Shown piece by piece: positions 22,442-32,760 of a stretch of 64,000 nucleotides of DNA. Source of the stretch: Blasia pusilla. Taxonomy: Eukaryota; Marchantiophyta; Marchantiopsida; Blasiales. The position numbers were made by a program, and so were the translations under genes. Location of the stretch: positions 36,952,001-37,016,000 of the forward strand of contig CM114273.1 of assembly GCA_050084515.1 (NCBI GenBank), read 5' to 3'. Each line of letters starts with the position of its first letter. Position 1 is the first letter of the stretch. The notes beneath the pieces are model-generated. The model saw only the letters and a program-made list of their open reading frames with translations. It did not search any database and was not told the DNA's origin.

Positions 22442-24730
22442 TCTTAGTTTGATAGATGATGTCAAACATTCCCTCCCCATCAACAATGAGAGTATGAGTT
22501 TACTTTTGTATATGCCTCATATTTTATACCATGTAGGTACCTTGCTAATATTTTATAAATTCTCAAAAAACTTGTGTTAAGAAACCCCATTAATTTTTTA
22601 AATATTATCCTAAGTTAATTTTAAATTATTTATCATAAATTATATTATTTAAAATTCAAGTTTATACATATTTTAAATGGAATGATTTGAGTACATAAGA
22701 TTTCTTCTAGTTAGTACATATGAAGATGCCATCCAAAAACCCAACTTGTATTATTTATTCTAATCAACATCGGTGAAAAAATAACTTCATATAGAAATTT
22801 CTCTTCAATATAATCTATACGATAAGAGAGCTATAGTTAGGTTTTGGCAAAGCCTAAGACATACTAGAAGGAAATATTTGTATTGGGCCACACTTCTTAG
22901 TACTAAACTTGTTTTGTAGCATTCAAGTTGGAATTTCTCATTGTGATGTATGGAGGAAATTTTCAAATGACAGAAAATAGACATGAAAAACTTAAGAGAA
23001 GAAAAAATTGGATAGGAGATTCTATAGCGAAAAAATTTGAGAAGAAAAATTCTTGGAATAATTCTTGGATATGTTAAATAGAAAAATAATACTTGAAGGG
23101 TAAGAAAAAATTTGATGCAAAACCGTAGTATGTCAACAAAAAAGTATAGATGCAAAACTCCAAGAATATTTTAAGAGGAATTTGGGTGATAATTTCTAGC
23201 CAAAAAAATATGATAAGCCAATTTTAGGGACAAAATATGGCAAAGAAGTTTGGCCATGGAAAAAATTGGCTTTACGAAAGAGAAAAAATTTCATAAGAAA
23301 CCTTGGTGATTGGAAAATATTCGAAGAGAATTATCTATCATCGTTTTCAATGAAGGAAACATAATCACTTTGATCTAAATTTAAGTAATTAACATGTACC
23401 ACTAACTTGAAAAAAGACTATTGAGAAATTTTGACGAGCATGTTCCATAAGAATTAGATATGAACAATTATGACTTAACATATGTAGAAAGCCGTCGCAC
23501 TAATGGAGAGTGGAGTTTAATAAAGAGATGTGTTTTGAAACGAATAATGTAAGTATCTATTTATTCAATGAATTAAAGCATAAATTTCTTTTGGAAGTCA
23601 TTTTAAATGAAAGAAAAAAAATTCTAGACTTCCCTTTAGACATAGGTCATAATTTTTTGGATACAAATTTTTTTATAGGTGTGCCAAAAATATCAAAATT
23701 TCTTTGGAAATAATGCTTAAAAGTGTTCAAATTTTTTGTCCTTCTTGCCAGATTTCCTTACCATTATCATGGATTTTAAAAATTGATAGAAGAAAAAAAT
23801 CCTAGTATATAACTGAAAGGGGATATCTTTAGAGTATCAACATGTATACTATAAAATCTATGTGAAAGGAAAAATTTGTATGTATCTTGAAAAATAATTT
23901 TAAGAAAAAAATACTATATTATCTTCTCCCTGAATGTTGGATCTCTTGTTAATTGCAAAAAGCATTGTGTTATTTTACAATATCATAACAGGAAGTGAAT
24001 TAGTTTTCAAGGGGGAAGTATGAGGTATCGTGTCATCTCTTACGTAAGAAAAGAAGGTGAATCACTCAATTACATATAACTATGTACAACTTAAATACTT
24101 AGTAGTTTCATCTATTTAAAAAAGGAAGTTAATTATTCTAGAATAATATTTTTAAAATAAATTAAGCTTTTCATTTTATAACGTGAGAAGTATTTTTAAA
24201 ATATGGAGATATTTTAAAGATATTTTAAAAATATGGAGATATTCTCAAAAAAATATAAATGTGAAAATAGAAAAATATCAACCACATGTTTATGGAACAC
24301 CACTGTGTGTTACAAGCATTTTCAGTGCTGCAATTGTAACCTTTCATTCAACTAAGCACTCTTTTAGGAGAAACTTATGTCATCACTCTGAGCATTTTCA
24401 TTGTTAGTAAGACAAATATGTTGCATTAACAATGAAGACCACACTTTTTAAAAGTAGGGTCTTATTTCATATTGAAACTAATACTTTGAATGAAAATTTT
24501 GGGTAAGTCCCTTGCATTTTTCAAATATAAGACTCGTAAAATATTAACCAATTAATCCAAATATGCTATTTAGACTTCAAATCAGTCGATAATGAATGGA
24601 CATTTACTTAATGGAACGTAAAAATTACCTTTGTACTCTCCTTCTCCCTTTTCAATCTTGATAGAAAACCATGTTATCCATCAAAGAATCCGTTGTGGAC
24701 TTATAATATCATATGTTAATACATCAAAGG

Positions 24731-24732
<2 letters not shown>

Positions 24733-24811
<79 letters not shown>
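24733..24811. repeat. (AT)n microsatellite
   Basis: About 79 bp of uninterrupted AT dinucleotides. Likely length-variable and prone to assembly error. Confidence 0.97.
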
Positions 24812-24815
<4 letters not shown>

Positions 24816-25424
24816 GTTGTTTTTGGGCCACCTAAACTTGAATAAGATATTTAGTAATATCATGTTTGAAACCTTCACAACTATCCTACTGACTTAGGAT
24901 CTCTACACTTGGATTGCTCCAATAATACACTCTAATATCCTAAATATAATAGAGCATGTCACATGGGGCCTTATGATGTGGCCATGGGAGTTCTCCACAA
25001 TGTTCCACACCTTCACACTGTTAAACTCTCCACAACTTCAGACTTGTCATTTTCAACCAATAAAAATTCTACAAGCACAAGGTTCAATTTTAAATTTCAT
25101 ACTTTTCACAATCCTTTAAGATAATTTCAAACTACAAATAACTTTCCAAAATTGTGCATCAACCCATTTAAATGAAAGCACAAGGAGGGTTAAAAAAATA
25201 CAATTTGAGATTATATATATTATTCAGATAGCAAGACTCTCTTTGGAAATGGAAGTTCATGCTTACTAAAGGAAGAGAAACCTTAAAAAAGTAAGGGCCA
25301 TGTGAGTGGGTATTTTTGCAAATGCACGGGTGGGCTAGAAAAAAAATATTAATCTATGATCACCTATCTATCTACATTATAATAGGAGGAGAGAGGAGGG
25401 CTACTTTTTTTTAGTACTATTCCG

Positions 25425-25790
25425 AGGGTTGCACACGGACATGTTCATGTCTGCAGACTTATAAACGAACATGTTCGTACGGGCCATGGTACCCATGGCC
25501 CGCACTTGAGCCTGCCATGGAGCCCGTTGTATAGACCCGGGCTGATGGAGCCTGCACCCGTTGCGTGGTCTGCTAGGGTCCACAGGGCAAGCTTAGCCCC
25601 CATTGGGCAGGCTCACGGCCTGCGCAGGGCTGCATGGAGCCTGCCAAAAGCCTGCATGGCGGGCTCAAGGCCCACACAGGGCTCCGGGCGAGCTCCGTCA
25701 GCTCGAGTCTACGTGGCGGGCTTGGGTGCCGGTTGGGCATGTCAGTCGCATGGACGGACTTGTTCGTTTCCGTGCAATCTTGCCTATTAC
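25425..25790. other. GC-rich island inside AT-rich DNA, possible non-autonomous element
   Basis: A ~360 bp block of high GC abruptly embedded in AT-rich sequence. It is made of recurring words (GGAGCCTGC, GGGCTC, CATGG) and a strong palindrome (GGGCCATGGTACCCATGGCCC-like, about 25478-25502). Its ends carry an imperfect inverted repeat (TTGCACACGGA at the left; TTCCGTGCAA at the right). Open frames in it follow from composition. It may be a MITE-like insertion. Confidence 0.5.
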
Positions 25791-26066
25791 CCAAGAAGTG
25801 AAACTTTTATAAAAAGAAGGTTCATTTCAAAATAATAATTTCATACTTTTTAAGATCAAAGTGTACTCTTTATGGTGCATGCATATGAGCTTCTAGAAGA
25901 TTGGACCTCCTTTAGCATCCACATGAATTCTTATTAACATTAGAGCTTCAACACCAATTGATATTTTATGATCAAGGATACACAAATTGAAGTTTAGAGT
26001 CATCAAAACTATTTTTTGAATTGTAATATTTACAAGGACCTAAGATCTTATTTAAAGGCGAAGTTA

Positions 26067-26111
26067 AACAATACTTACAAGTGCCACACTCATTCACTTG
26101 TAAGTATTGTT
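26067..26111. repeat. 17-bp perfect inverted repeat, 11-nt loop
   Basis: AACAATACTTACAAGTG (26067-26083) pairs exactly with 26095-26111. It is a compact hairpin in AT-rich DNA; no T-run suggests a terminator and no gene adjoins it. Confidence 0.8.
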
Positions 26112-28180
26112 AATTTTATTTTACCAGTAATTTTTTTTCTTGTTCGATGCACTAGATGATTGGAAATGAAACTACTCACATACAAAGGATGATAATGTGA
26201 AGTTATCGGACATACGGTGAATTTATAGAATTTAAAATTTAAAAATATGAAAAGATATATTTCTTTAATAATGCATCTAACTTGATTTTCAAAAAATAAT
26301 TCCTTTCTTTTCCTTCATTAATTGGGGAGAAAAGAAGTTATTAATTTTCCAATCTCCATCTATCAATTCATAGAAGAAAATCAACCATTTCATCAAATTT
26401 TCTCCCAAAATAGAGATGAAAATTTTCTCCCAATCGAACTTGAATAATAATAATAATAATAATAATAAAAAATGATTTGGGAGAATAAAAGCTGTTTTAT
26501 TATATTTTTATTTTTCCTCTAAATATTTATTAAATTCCCATCCAAATTAAACTTGAAGATTGATTTTTGTTATAAGTTTTTTGAAATGAAAATAAAATTT
26601 TTTTTTAAATTTTCAGATGAGAAGTGATGATAAACATGAGGGAGACTTTGGAAGTTTGGAAGTTTCTATTGGGAATTATATATTTTTTAATAGAGTATTA
26701 TTAATTAAGATTAAAATTACTGCAAATTTCTCCACATTCTAAATTTTAACTTAATGTAAAAAAATAAATATAAATTCATCATATGATTTCATAAATATCA
26801 CTTATTCATTGATCTTAAAAATAAACTAACACCACTAACAAGAATCTTTTCTTTAATTAAAACAAATTTCATATGAATGATCCATTCGGGTGGGGAGGGC
26901 TGAGATTATTTAGACCCACAAACGAAGAAGGTATAAATAGGCGATAGTCGAAGTGACTCGGAAACATGCATACAAACTCATGTGATCGTAAAAATTAAGC
27001 TCATCCTATCCGGTTGGAAAATGGATTATCTTTAATTATTACGCTTCTTTATGATGATAGACAACAGATTTCCAAAATTTTATAATGTGCCCAAGATAAT
27101 CTATATTATTATGGGAAAATGTCTTTTTGATTTTCAAACATTTCTATGTTTGACACATAATAATCGGGGAAAAAATTTTCACGGACTACGAACAACAAGA
27201 ATTTTTTTTTAATTTACGCACAACATCATTAATCTTTTTTTTAATAGACTATATATTAGTTTTTTAAATATTTTTTTAATTTTTCATGCATAATACTGGC
27301 ACCTCACCAACGGGCGACCTCACCGCCAAATAGTGGTAGACATGTTTTTCATTATATTATTTGCCGTGATTTTTTTCACTTTTATTTTTCCGGGTCGGTT
27401 TGTGACATTCACTTACTCCTTACGTCTCCCTCTTTTGTGCTCCAGAGCGATTTTCCATTTGTTTTTTCGAGGATTCACATGGATGTTTCATGCAAACTCC
27501 GCCTCTAAGCGTTCGCGGGCAACCTGTTACTGCGCGGGGCAGCCGGTGAACGTACGACGGGCAGCATTCCCGTCGGCGAGCGGACGGAGAGCGTGGGGCG
27601 GTCCGTTGTCGGTCGCTGGCTTGGGAGAGCCCAGGATGGGACGTGAACGGGAACGGGGAATGAGGCGAAGCGAAGCGGAGGGGAGGGCAAAAAGAAGGAG
27701 GAGCGATGTGTGAGGAGGGACGCGGTGGATTTGAGAGTCCTGTTGTGGTGGCGATGAGGTGCAAGGGAGGGAGAGGGCAGCGATGGTGGTGGCGCGTATA
27801 GTGGACGCATGGCGCAGGGCGAGGGCGATGCTGGGAATCGAGAATATGATTTTCTTGCACACGGCGTGGCCGCCGTTTCGCTCGGCACCCTCTAGTAGCC
27901 TGCGGCGATGATGATGGCGAAGATCTGCCGCTGGCCCACAGTGCAGCCACCGTGCTTCGTCGAGCAGCAGAGAATGTAATCGCAACAAATCCATTGGCTC
28001 TGCTCCAACTCCCCTCCCCTCCCCTCCCCTCCGCTCAGCTTTGCAGCTCTCTTTTTCCCTTTCCTTCGTTCCGTCCCTCCGAGTCCTCGTGCATCTCTCT
28101 CTTCTCTCGCGGAAGCGGATCACATTACGCTCCTTCCTTCGTGGTCCTTTTTCAGTGCCTCATCCGTGCCTTCGGGAGGG
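26112..28180. other. AT-rich intergenic passing into GC-rich upstream region of the F-box gene
   Basis: AT-rich to about 27480, including an (ATA)n run near 26444-26468, then an abrupt switch to CpG-rich sequence at about 27500. From there to the TATA box all frames are fairly open on both strands, as GC-rich DNA gives. Tandem CCCCT runs lie near 28010-28030. I read the GC-rich part as the upstream region of the F-box gene. Confidence 0.5.
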
Positions 28181-28187
28181 TATAAAA
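28181..28187 (+). promoter_or_regulatory. TATA box of the F-box gene
   Basis: TATAAAA preceded by GGGAGGG and followed by a GC-richer segment. It is correctly oriented 615 bp upstream of the F-box ATG. Transcription would start near 28210-28220, giving a long 5' leader. A GT donor after 28303 (AG|GTGAGG) and an acceptor (CACAG) near 28730 could form a ~430-bp leader intron; this is inference. Confidence 0.65.
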
Positions 28188-28233
28188 GCAGGAGCAGGCA
28201 GCTTTGGGTTCCGGTGATAACTCTTCAGATCTC

Positions 28234-28299
28234 ATGCTCGACCATGTCGTGGAGGACCGGGCGAGAGGTTCGCATCTTGCCCTCGTCGAGAACGTTTGA
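28234..28299 (+). CDS. possible upstream ORF, 21 codons
   Basis: First ATG after the predicted start site; reads MLDHVVEDRARG... and ends with TGA at 28297-28299, before any putative leader intron. If translated it could lower translation of the F-box protein. Context at the ATG is weak to moderate. There is no evidence of conservation. Confidence 0.3.
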   Translation: MLDHVVEDRARGSHLALVENV

Positions 28300-28795
28300 G
28301 AGTAGGTGAGGGAAAAGACGGGAGAAGGAGAGGGGAAGGTTTAGGTCGAGCGAGTGAGTCTGCTGTGAGTTCGTGGGGGGTCGTGTTCGTCTTTGGAGGA
28401 GCGATCGGTGGTGCGGAGGGAGGCGATCGTCGAGGCGTGCGGGTGGCCTTTGATTCCGTCTGGACCGTGGACGATTTCATCGGCTGCTGTAGGAGGGGTC
28501 CGACGTTCTTGAGCAGTTTCGGTTTGAGCTTTGCTCTAATTGCCGGTGCTGCGATCTTTCGGCGACGAGTGTGGACGAGGGTGTGCGTGCCGTCTGGTCG
28601 TGGAATTGCGATCTCTGTGTTTGGGATCTCATCCGTCTTCGAGAGCGTGGACGAGGGTGTGCCGACGAGTTCCTGGTGTGGCCCTCCGTGTTTTCACTGT
28701 CGCTGGCCGTCGGAGCCCGAGTCGCTCACAGGCAGGTGAAGTAAAATTGGAGAGCAGGGCCTCCGGATTTCACTTCTTGTAATTGTGTGTGTACC

Positions 28796-29944
28796 ATGGC
28801 GCCACCACCTAGAGATTCCGTGGGGTTGAAGGTTGGCCCTCTCGACAACGACATCGTATATGAGGTGCTGAAGAGAGTGGATCCTGTGACCCTCTCCACA
28901 GCAAGCTGTGTCAGCTCCGGGGTTCGTGCCATGGCGGAGAACGAAGTGTTGTGGGAAAAGCTCTGCATCTCTCGGTGGCCTTCCACGAAGGATCCTGAGG
29001 TGAAGGAGATACTCGCTTCTGTGGGAGGATTTCGGAAGTTGTACGCTGAATGCTATCCCTTGATAATCAATAGGCAGCAGCCTATGGTTTGGGATGAAGA
29101 CGATTTCGGAATGAGGGATTCCGGTTCGTGGTGGGACGACGAAGATGACTTCGAGAATCAGGGAACGTCCGATCTTTCTCCTTCGAATTTGATTTCCATA
29201 GTCGATGTGATCTACGACGGCCGGTCGGTTTTCTCGAGAACAGTGCAGGGAATTCCCGGTGCCGACGATTTTCTCGGATGGTTCTCCAATTGTCCTTTCC
29301 GCATTGATTTGCTGAAATCCCCCGAGGAAGAGGACGAGCGAGGTCAAGAGAGTCAAGCTCCCGTGGTGATCGAGAGTGGCCTTCCTCCCATCACGTCAGT
29401 CGAGAAGGAGAGGAAGGATGGGAAGTTCTGGAAGGCACTGTGGGATAACATGAGGGTCAGTTGGATTTTGATCAACAAGAAGACTAGGCAGATGGCTAAT
29501 CTGGCTAGTTGGAAGCCGCTTGGAGGGTTACGCCACTGGCCTTGTGATGATGACTTTCTTATTCGTTTTGGATCCATTCTCCCCGCCAACAGGGACTCGT
29601 TGTGCAGTGCTGTGCAGTGCAACATTGTGATGAAGTGCAGGTTCTCGAACGTAGAAGCTGGAGAGGCTACGAAAACTACTCTCAGGTTGACAGAGCTGAG
29701 TATGCAGTTGGAAGACATGGGAGGTGCCCACGTGAATGGGAAGGATAGTCTTGCGATTTTGCACAAGGCCTTGAGTTGTCCAAAGAGTAGAGCGCACGGG
29801 GAGGTGTTGAATTCCTATCATCAGTACCTGAAGGTGCAAAGCGAATTGAAGGAGAAGAAGATCAGACATGAAGGGCGGCTCGACACTGCTGCTGTCGTTA
29901 GTGGAATTGGCGTTTTCGTATTTATCTGCTACTTCATAATCTGA
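28796..29944 (+). CDS. F-box protein, At2g27310/CFB-like, with C-terminal membrane anchor
   Basis: Intronless gene of 382 codons; the ATG at 28796 sits in a strong context (ACCATGG). Residues about 15-60 form the F-box (LDNDIVYEVLKRVDPVTL, then NEVLWEKLCISRWPST), which binds SKP1 in SCF ubiquitin ligases. The family-specific blocks are GGFRKLYAECYPLI, FSNCPFRIDLL, VSWILINKKTRQMANLASWKP and HWPCDDDFLIRFGS, as in Arabidopsis At2g27310, At2g36090 and the cytokinin-induced CFB. Acidic and charged linkers separate them. The last ~18 residues (SGIGVFVFICYFII) form a hydrophobic tail, a likely single membrane anchor as in CFB. Substrate is unknown. A TATA box and long leader lie upstream. GC content and intact frame contrast with the surrounding repeats. 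Confidence 0.9.
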   Translation: MAPPPRDSVGLKVGPLDNDIVYEVLKRVDPVTLSTASCVSSGVRAMAENEVLWEKLCISRWPSTKDPEVKEILASVGGFRKLYAECYPLIINRQQPMVWDEDDFGMRDSGSWWDDEDDFENQGTSDLSPSNLISIVDVIYDGRSVFSRTVQGIPGADDFLGWFSNCPFRIDLLKSPEEEDERGQESQAPVVIESGLPPITSVEKERKDGKFWKALWDNMRVSWILINKKTRQMANLASWKPLGGLRHWPCDDDFLIRFGSILPANRDSLCSAVQCNIVMKCRFSNVEAGEATKTTLRLTELSMQLEDMGGAHVNGKDSLAILHKALSCPKSRAHGEVLNSYHQYLKVQSELKEKKIRHEGRLDTAAVVSGIGVFVFICYFII

Positions 29945-30840
29945 GGTTTCTAGCTCTGAAGACTTCAAATTTTGAGTTGGAATCATGTCTCGTAAATTTG
30001 AGTGGGTCCTCAATTCGCCGATACAACCTTGGGATTCACCGTGCTTTAGAGTTGTGAAAAGCTGAGTTGATAGGAGGAGAGAATTTGTGGCCCTTCGGTG
30101 TACAGTCTGTACATATCTTTTAGTATGTAATTAAGCTCTGACGTCAGCCTGTAATGGTAGTAAAAGTCTTCGGAGATGAATCCTGCTCCACCAGAACGGA
30201 AGTCATTTCATTTATTGTAAGCAGCAGTGCGCTGTATACTATGGGTCATACGTGGAGTGGCCCCTTCTAATTTCAATGGAATACATTTCTGTCCAACCCG
30301 GATATCGGACATAAGCATGTCTGGTTGGGTTCATGGTTCACTTTGAGATGAGCGCGTCGGAGACTGTAATGGAGTGTGTACCTCGCACCTAGTTCTTCTC
30401 ACAAGTTGGTTTGGAGAGCGGAGTGCAATTGCACTCGTCGTCAGGAGCGGCTTTGGTACTCTCGTTTTGACTGCGGTAGAAGAGTAGTTCACTAGTTCTA
30501 GTGGTTCACCTTATCTTCCGTATGCTGCAATTACACACTTGTGGAGCAAGGTGTAATAGTCGTATTCCAGGGAGAGGAGATTGTCTCGCAGATTTTTGCA
30601 TAATTCATTTTCCTCCAATGTAATTTTGCACGACCGCCTTCTTTGCCGGTCTCATAAGGTTCTTGCGCAGGCCACTCTGGTCCTCTCTAATTTTGCACGG
30701 CTACCTTCTTTGCCGATTTCAGAAAAGCCATTTCTTGCAGGTTCTCCTCCTCCTCTTCTTGGCTGCCGAACTTCCAGCAGGTCGAACACGTCGTGGGCAC
30801 AGTCCGCTCCGGATGGGACCCCCCCGGGGCCCCCCGGACC
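29945..30840 (+). other. 3' flank of F-box gene
   Basis: Probable 3' UTR and downstream sequence, with AATGGAATAC- and TGTAATGG-type words but no certain poly-A signal. A ~50-bp imperfect direct repeat beginning TTTTGCACG and containing CCTTCTTTGCCG occurs near 30625 and 30692. No gene seen. Confidence 0.45.
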
Positions 30841-31407
30841 TCAAATATCGAAATCACTGCAACCTTCGCCCTCCAGCACTACAGCGAGTATAGTAACAGA
30901 AAACCCACTGGACCCCGAAAGCCCTTGTCGCCCACTCCGAGATGCCGCCTCCAGTTCGCATGATGGGCTCCCTCCCTCGTGATGGCGCGCCCCTGGCGCA
31001 CTAATATTACCCTCTATCGTGTCCCTCTGCGGCAGAACCTGGATAGAATGACCCCTAAAGCTGGACAGACGAGGCTCTGTCGCATTTTCCCGTTCGCTGG
31101 GCCGCAGCAGTCGGGCGGGCATGAGCTTCACGTCGAGGCCGCGGAATTGGACAAGTCCACTACAACGATAACAAAACGAGTCTGCGAAAAACGTGGGCGC
31201 GAGGTCAAAAGGGTCTTTATTCGTGCGTTCATCATTGAGATAGGCCGCGAGTGATGACCTGTTCCTCCTCTCCTCCAGGCGCTCCAACAGAGGAGCGGAA
31301 GGGTAGAACTGCGAGCGTTTCGCATCGTTTGTTTGGTTTGGTATAGAGCCGTCCGTAGGTATAGACAGGACCAGAAGCAGCAGTAGGTGTGACGACACTT
31401 CATCCAT
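30841..31407 (-). CDS. hypothetical protein, possible secreted, weakly supported
   Basis: An open frame of 188 codons from the ATG at 31407. The N-terminus MDEVSSHLLLLLVLSIPTDG resembles a signal peptide, followed by a charged chain containing RLEERRNR and two nearby cysteines (CYRC). I recognise no family. The region is GC-rich, so a frame this long can occur by chance. No TATA or neighbouring exon supports it. Confidence 0.22.
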   Translation of the reverse strand: MDEVSSHLLLLLVLSIPTDGSIPNQTNDAKRSQFYPSAPLLERLEERRNRSSLAAYLNDERTNKDPFDLAPTFFADSFCYRCSGLVQFRGLDVKLMPARLLRPSERENATEPRLSSFRGHSIQVLPQRDTIEGNISAPGARHHEGGSPSCELEAASRSGRQGLSGSSGFSVTILAVVLEGEGCSDFDI

Positions 31408-31439
31408 TCCAACACCTCCGCTCAAGAATCGCTTGTCAG

Positions 31440-32760
31440 ATAAGATTCATCGCTGCTGACGTGATCCCCCTCGTCCTGTTCTTGGGCCCTCTCCCCTCCC
31501 TCGCATTATGAGCGCAGGCTCGATCCTGTCTGTGTTCACGGACTTTTTTAATCCACTTTTTGCACTTTTTAACCCGGCTCCTTGTTTCGTCCCGCGTCTG
31601 CATGTTTCTAGGGTTGTAGGGATCGTTCGCTGGCTCCACGAAAGCCACCGTGATCTGCTCTCGTCTTGTCCGCGATTCATTCCTCCAAGGACCGGCGCCG
31701 TCCCCTCGTGGTGAGCCGAGGATTCGTGGAATGCAAGATGGCTCCGTCCGCTGCCGTGTTCTTCACCCACATGCCGCTCGTTCTCTCCTGGACCGCCTCC
31801 GCCAACTCGATCCAGCATTGCGCAACGAAACGGAGCGTGCTCGGCAGCCACGAGAATTCGCTAGTGCGCCACAACATCCACGAGAATGATGTCACTCGGG
31901 ATATCGTTCGTATCCCGGCGATATTCTTTCTGTGTCTCGCAATCGCTCCCTCTCCCTCTCCCTCTCCCTCCCTCGGCCCGTCGTCTTAGGATCGCGCGTG
32001 CGATCGGAGGGAGATGTAGGGCCCCCGGAGGAGCATCCCGCTTCCCGCATCGCTCCTCCATCTCCGCACCCGATCGAGCTTCGGGCCCAGGGCCCAAGGC
32101 ACACACGACGGCGCGTCCTCCCGCAGTCGGTCGGCACCACCGACCAACGCGCTTCGCGCCGCAGCGTCGCCCGTCGTCCGTCGATTCTGCCCCGGCGAAT
32201 TCCACCAGATCACACCCTCGCGATCAACTTCTCCCTCCGTGCAAGCCACAGGTCCATCGCTCTCCCCTGCGAGGCTGCGACTCGACGGCGGCGAAATCGG
32301 GGTGTTCCTGGACACCGTTTAAAAATCCTCTCCCCTCCCCAAAACACGAGTGCACTTCTTCTTCTGTCAGAGAATCGGTCGGGAACCGGGACTCTCGAAG
32401 GGAGGGGGGTTACCGACGCCCTTCGGTTCGGATTGTGGAGGGGAGTGGGACGAATCCTTCTCACAATCACAAAGAGCAGCTCCACTTCTCCCTTCCAGTC
32501 CGTCGCGAGTGGCGTAATCCGCTTCGGATCGTCGAGGGGAACAAGAAACGCGAAAACCGTCACCTCCCGAAACGAGTGACATTCGTCCCACTCTCCCGTC
32601 TCATGCTGAAGTTGAACGAGGCAACCAACCGTCCCGATCAGATCCAACCACTCCATTCGTCGGAGCGGCCTCTAGATTCGCGGCAACTCATATCGTGCTC
32701 TTCCACCCCATAGGACAAGGAAAAACAAACACAAACCCTCCCTTCCCTCCTCCACGAGAA
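31440..32760. other. CpG-rich region, no recognised gene
   Basis: Strongly CpG-rich with CTCCCT repeats near 31949-31972. Several frames on both strands stay open (the longest 275 codons, 31886-32713), but the products are Arg/Pro/Ser-rich, overlap each other and show no domain. It may be a promoter or leader of a gene whose exons I cannot see. Confidence 0.4.

Larger units (their letters stand above)
18801..24732. other. AT-rich intergenic stretch
   Basis: Mostly strongly AT-rich DNA with many A and T runs and only short chance reading frames. I see no gene. Contained structures are the palindrome at 19675-19720 and a tandem duplication at 22251-22441. Confidence 0.6.

Noticed and set aside
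25506-25835. 109-codon open frame in GC-rich island
   Set aside because: Repetitive words and opposite strand open too; composition effect.
27420-28185. Several 120-198-codon frames on both strands upstream of the F-box gene
   Set aside because: Mutually overlapping frames in GC-rich DNA, no domain; better read as promoter region.
31886-32713. 275-codon open frame, +
   Set aside because: CpG-rich region in which several overlapping frames on both strands are open; product is low-complexity Arg/Pro/Ser with no domain.
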